From Prorocentrum cordatum (taxonomy: Eukaryota > Sar > Dinophyceae > Prorocentrales > Prorocentraceae), in the NCBI GenBank assembly GCA_963575745.1, contig CAUYUJ010015693.1:17501-60000 (forward strand): DNA of 42,500 bases, given 5' to 3'. The notes under the pieces are model-generated. The model saw only the letters and a program-made list of their open reading frames with translations, searched no databases and was not told the DNA's origin. The first letter of the stretch is position 1, and each line of letters starts with the position of its first letter. This document shows, piece after piece, positions 41,200 through 42,500 of this stretch. A program made the translations under genes and the position numbers.

Positions 41200-41620
41200 A
41201 CCCTTGCCAGAGAGGCCCCGAACTCAGGAACAGTGCTCTCGCTCGAGACTTCCTCGCAGGAGAGCCTCTGACCAGGAAGGCCTCCGAACTCAGGAACGGC
41301 GCTCTCGCTCGAGACTTTCTCGTGATTCGGTCAAGTTGGTGGATCCCTGACTGCGACGACGAGGGCTCTCGTTTGATACTTCCTCGGAATGTATTTCCAG
41401 AGGCCCTGGCCAGAGAGGCCCCCGAACTCGAGAGTGGCGCTCTCGCTCCAGACTTTCTCGTAATTCAGGCGAGTTGGTGGAGGCCCAGACACGGCGACAC
41501 GGGTTCCCGTTCGGCATTTCTCTCTCTCTCTCTATATATATATGTTCCGAGAACCCTTGGCCAGAGAGGCCCCCGAAATTCAGGAACGGCGCTCCCATGC
41601 GAGACTTGCTCGCACTTCAG
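41200..41620 (+). repeat. Degenerate tandem repeat with GCCAGAGAGGCC core
   Basis: Four related copies start near 41201, 41265, 41403 and 41553, each with GGCCAGAGAGGCCCCCGAAC (or a variant), a GGAACGGCGCTCTCGCTCGA-like segment and GACTTTCTCG. A partial copy lies near 41370. Spacing is uneven (62-150 bp), so intervening segments were lost or inserted. A (TC)n(TA)n run sits at 41519-41543 before the last copy. Confidence 0.75.
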
Positions 41621-41757
41621 TCAGTGGCTGACATGGAAGATGTTCCCCTTGAAACGGGGGTGCGATCGAAGACGAAGTGGGCGGTTATCGAGGGTTGGGG
41701 TATACAGAATGCAAGAGCAAGACACACGTGCCAGTAAGAGGCAGCAGTCTTACACTG

Positions 41758-41783
41758 ATTGTTGTTGTTGTTGCTGCTGCTAC

Positions 41784-41837
<54 letters not shown>

Positions 41838-41924
41838 ATTGCTTTTGTTGATGGTGTTGTTGATGTTGCTGGTGATGTCGGTGTTGTTTGTGTTGTTGAC
41901 GTTGGTGTTGTTGTTGCAGTTGCG

Positions 41925-41955
<31 letters not shown>

Positions 41956-41965
41956 GGGTTGTTGA
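41758..41965 (+). repeat. (TGT)n trinucleotide tract
   Basis: GTT/TGT repeats, perfect for about 60 bp (roughly 41780-41840) and then interrupted by GAT, GCT and GGT triplets. It produces Val-, Leu- and Cys-rich open frames without coding value. Confidence 0.95.
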
Positions 41966-42178
41966 ATATTATTACTTCTAAAGAAATATTATTGTTGAGA
42001 CCCCTGGTGCGCGACCCCCCTCCAAAACCTAGGCCGCAGCCTCATTTCCTTCATTTTCTAGCGAAAGCTTCAGAAAAGTGGATTGTGTCCGGATCCGGTT
42101 GTTTTGTTGTAATCCGTTTTCCCTTGCAAAAAACACTATAAAATGAAAATTCTTGTTCTTACTTGATCAAATTGCAAG

Positions 42179-42500
42179 AATCCCTTGCAAAAAATAAGGT
42201 AAAGTGGACATTCGTGCGCGCAAGACGAAATCCTTCCAAAACCTTAGGTTTCGTAACGATTTTAACATAAAAACATCAAAAACCCAATGGTTTTTTAAGA
42301 AAAAATTGTCAAAATGTCCTTCCGCGCGCGCTGTCCGAATCCAACAAAACCAATGGTTTTTCAACATTTATGTTACATGAGCTCGCGCGAGCTACTTTTT
42401 CTTGTTCTAACATAATCAAATTTCAATAATCCCTTGCAAAAAATAAGGTAAAGTGGACATTCGCGCGCGCAAGACGAAATCCTTCCAGAACCTTAGGTTT
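42179..42500 (+). repeat. 249-bp tandem repeat, cut by the window end
   Basis: TCCCTTGCAAAAAATAAGGT followed by AAAGTGGACATTCG, CGCGCAAGACGAAATCC and AACCTTAGGTTT occurs at 42181 and again at 42430, running off the window. The two copies are nearly identical where both are visible. Inside the unit, an AACCAATGGTTTTT or CCCAATGGTTTTTT segment is itself present twice (42280-42297 and 42348-42362). AT-rich, unlike the rest of the window. Confidence 0.85.

Overview
The window looks like a piece of a very repeat-rich nuclear eukaryotic genome, most likely a dinoflagellate (a GC-rich, Prorocentrum-like genome would fit). This is an inference. It rests on the GC-rich base composition, long micro- and minisatellites of every class, the lack of any bacterial gene layout, and short coding-like patches in unlike frames that can be explained only with introns, frameshifts or decay. 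No intact, confidently identifiable gene was found. Most long open frames here are products of repeats in which one base (often T) is missing, so stops cannot occur.

Layout. 1-3720: a 90-bp satellite array (about 30 units), then GAT and GGA tracts and a short unique tail. 3830-8150: two copies of a composite repeat made of CTTGG-rich minisatellite blocks split by conserved linkers; between them lie a decayed coiled-coil coding remnant on the minus strand and a roughly 125-bp repeat. 8340-9345: a 360-bp CCG tract, poly-G and a CT-rich tract. 9350-19400: the most gene-like part. It holds a plus-strand Tpt1/KptA-like (RNA 2'-phosphotransferase, ADP-ribosyltransferase fold) remnant at 11190-11951, unknown coding remnants at 12.5-13.5 kb (plus) and 14.27-13.57 kb (minus), and a long minus-strand pseudogene at 19398-16864 with a GDFNC motif typical of endonuclease/exonuclease/phosphatase domains of LINE-type elements. 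Two copies of a 600-bp dispersed element (15.18-15.79 and 19.54-20.13 kb) flank that pseudogene. 20160-21402: a second 90-bp array in reverse orientation. 21.5-27.6 kb: very GC-rich sequence with small duplications and no supported gene. 27.69-29.86 kb: GAT tract, 74-bp degenerate repeats and a third 90-bp array (reverse). 29.87-32.52 kb: more CTTGG composite copies. 33.07-37.37 kb: a 4.3-kb CA/CG-rich alternating tract. 38.03-38.51 kb: TTACAC hexamers. 39.25-41.05 kb: a 12-bp minisatellite with higher-order structure. 41.2-42.5 kb: further tandem repeats, cut by the window end.

The most notable result is that the three 90-bp arrays are not anonymous satellite. Arrays 1 and 3 share the same unique sequence after the array (in unit orientation), and arrays 2 and 3 share the same unique sequence before it. 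That implies a defined composite element or a repeat-containing gene family with two conserved ends. The composite CTTGG family likewise has conserved linkers across copies 28 kb apart.
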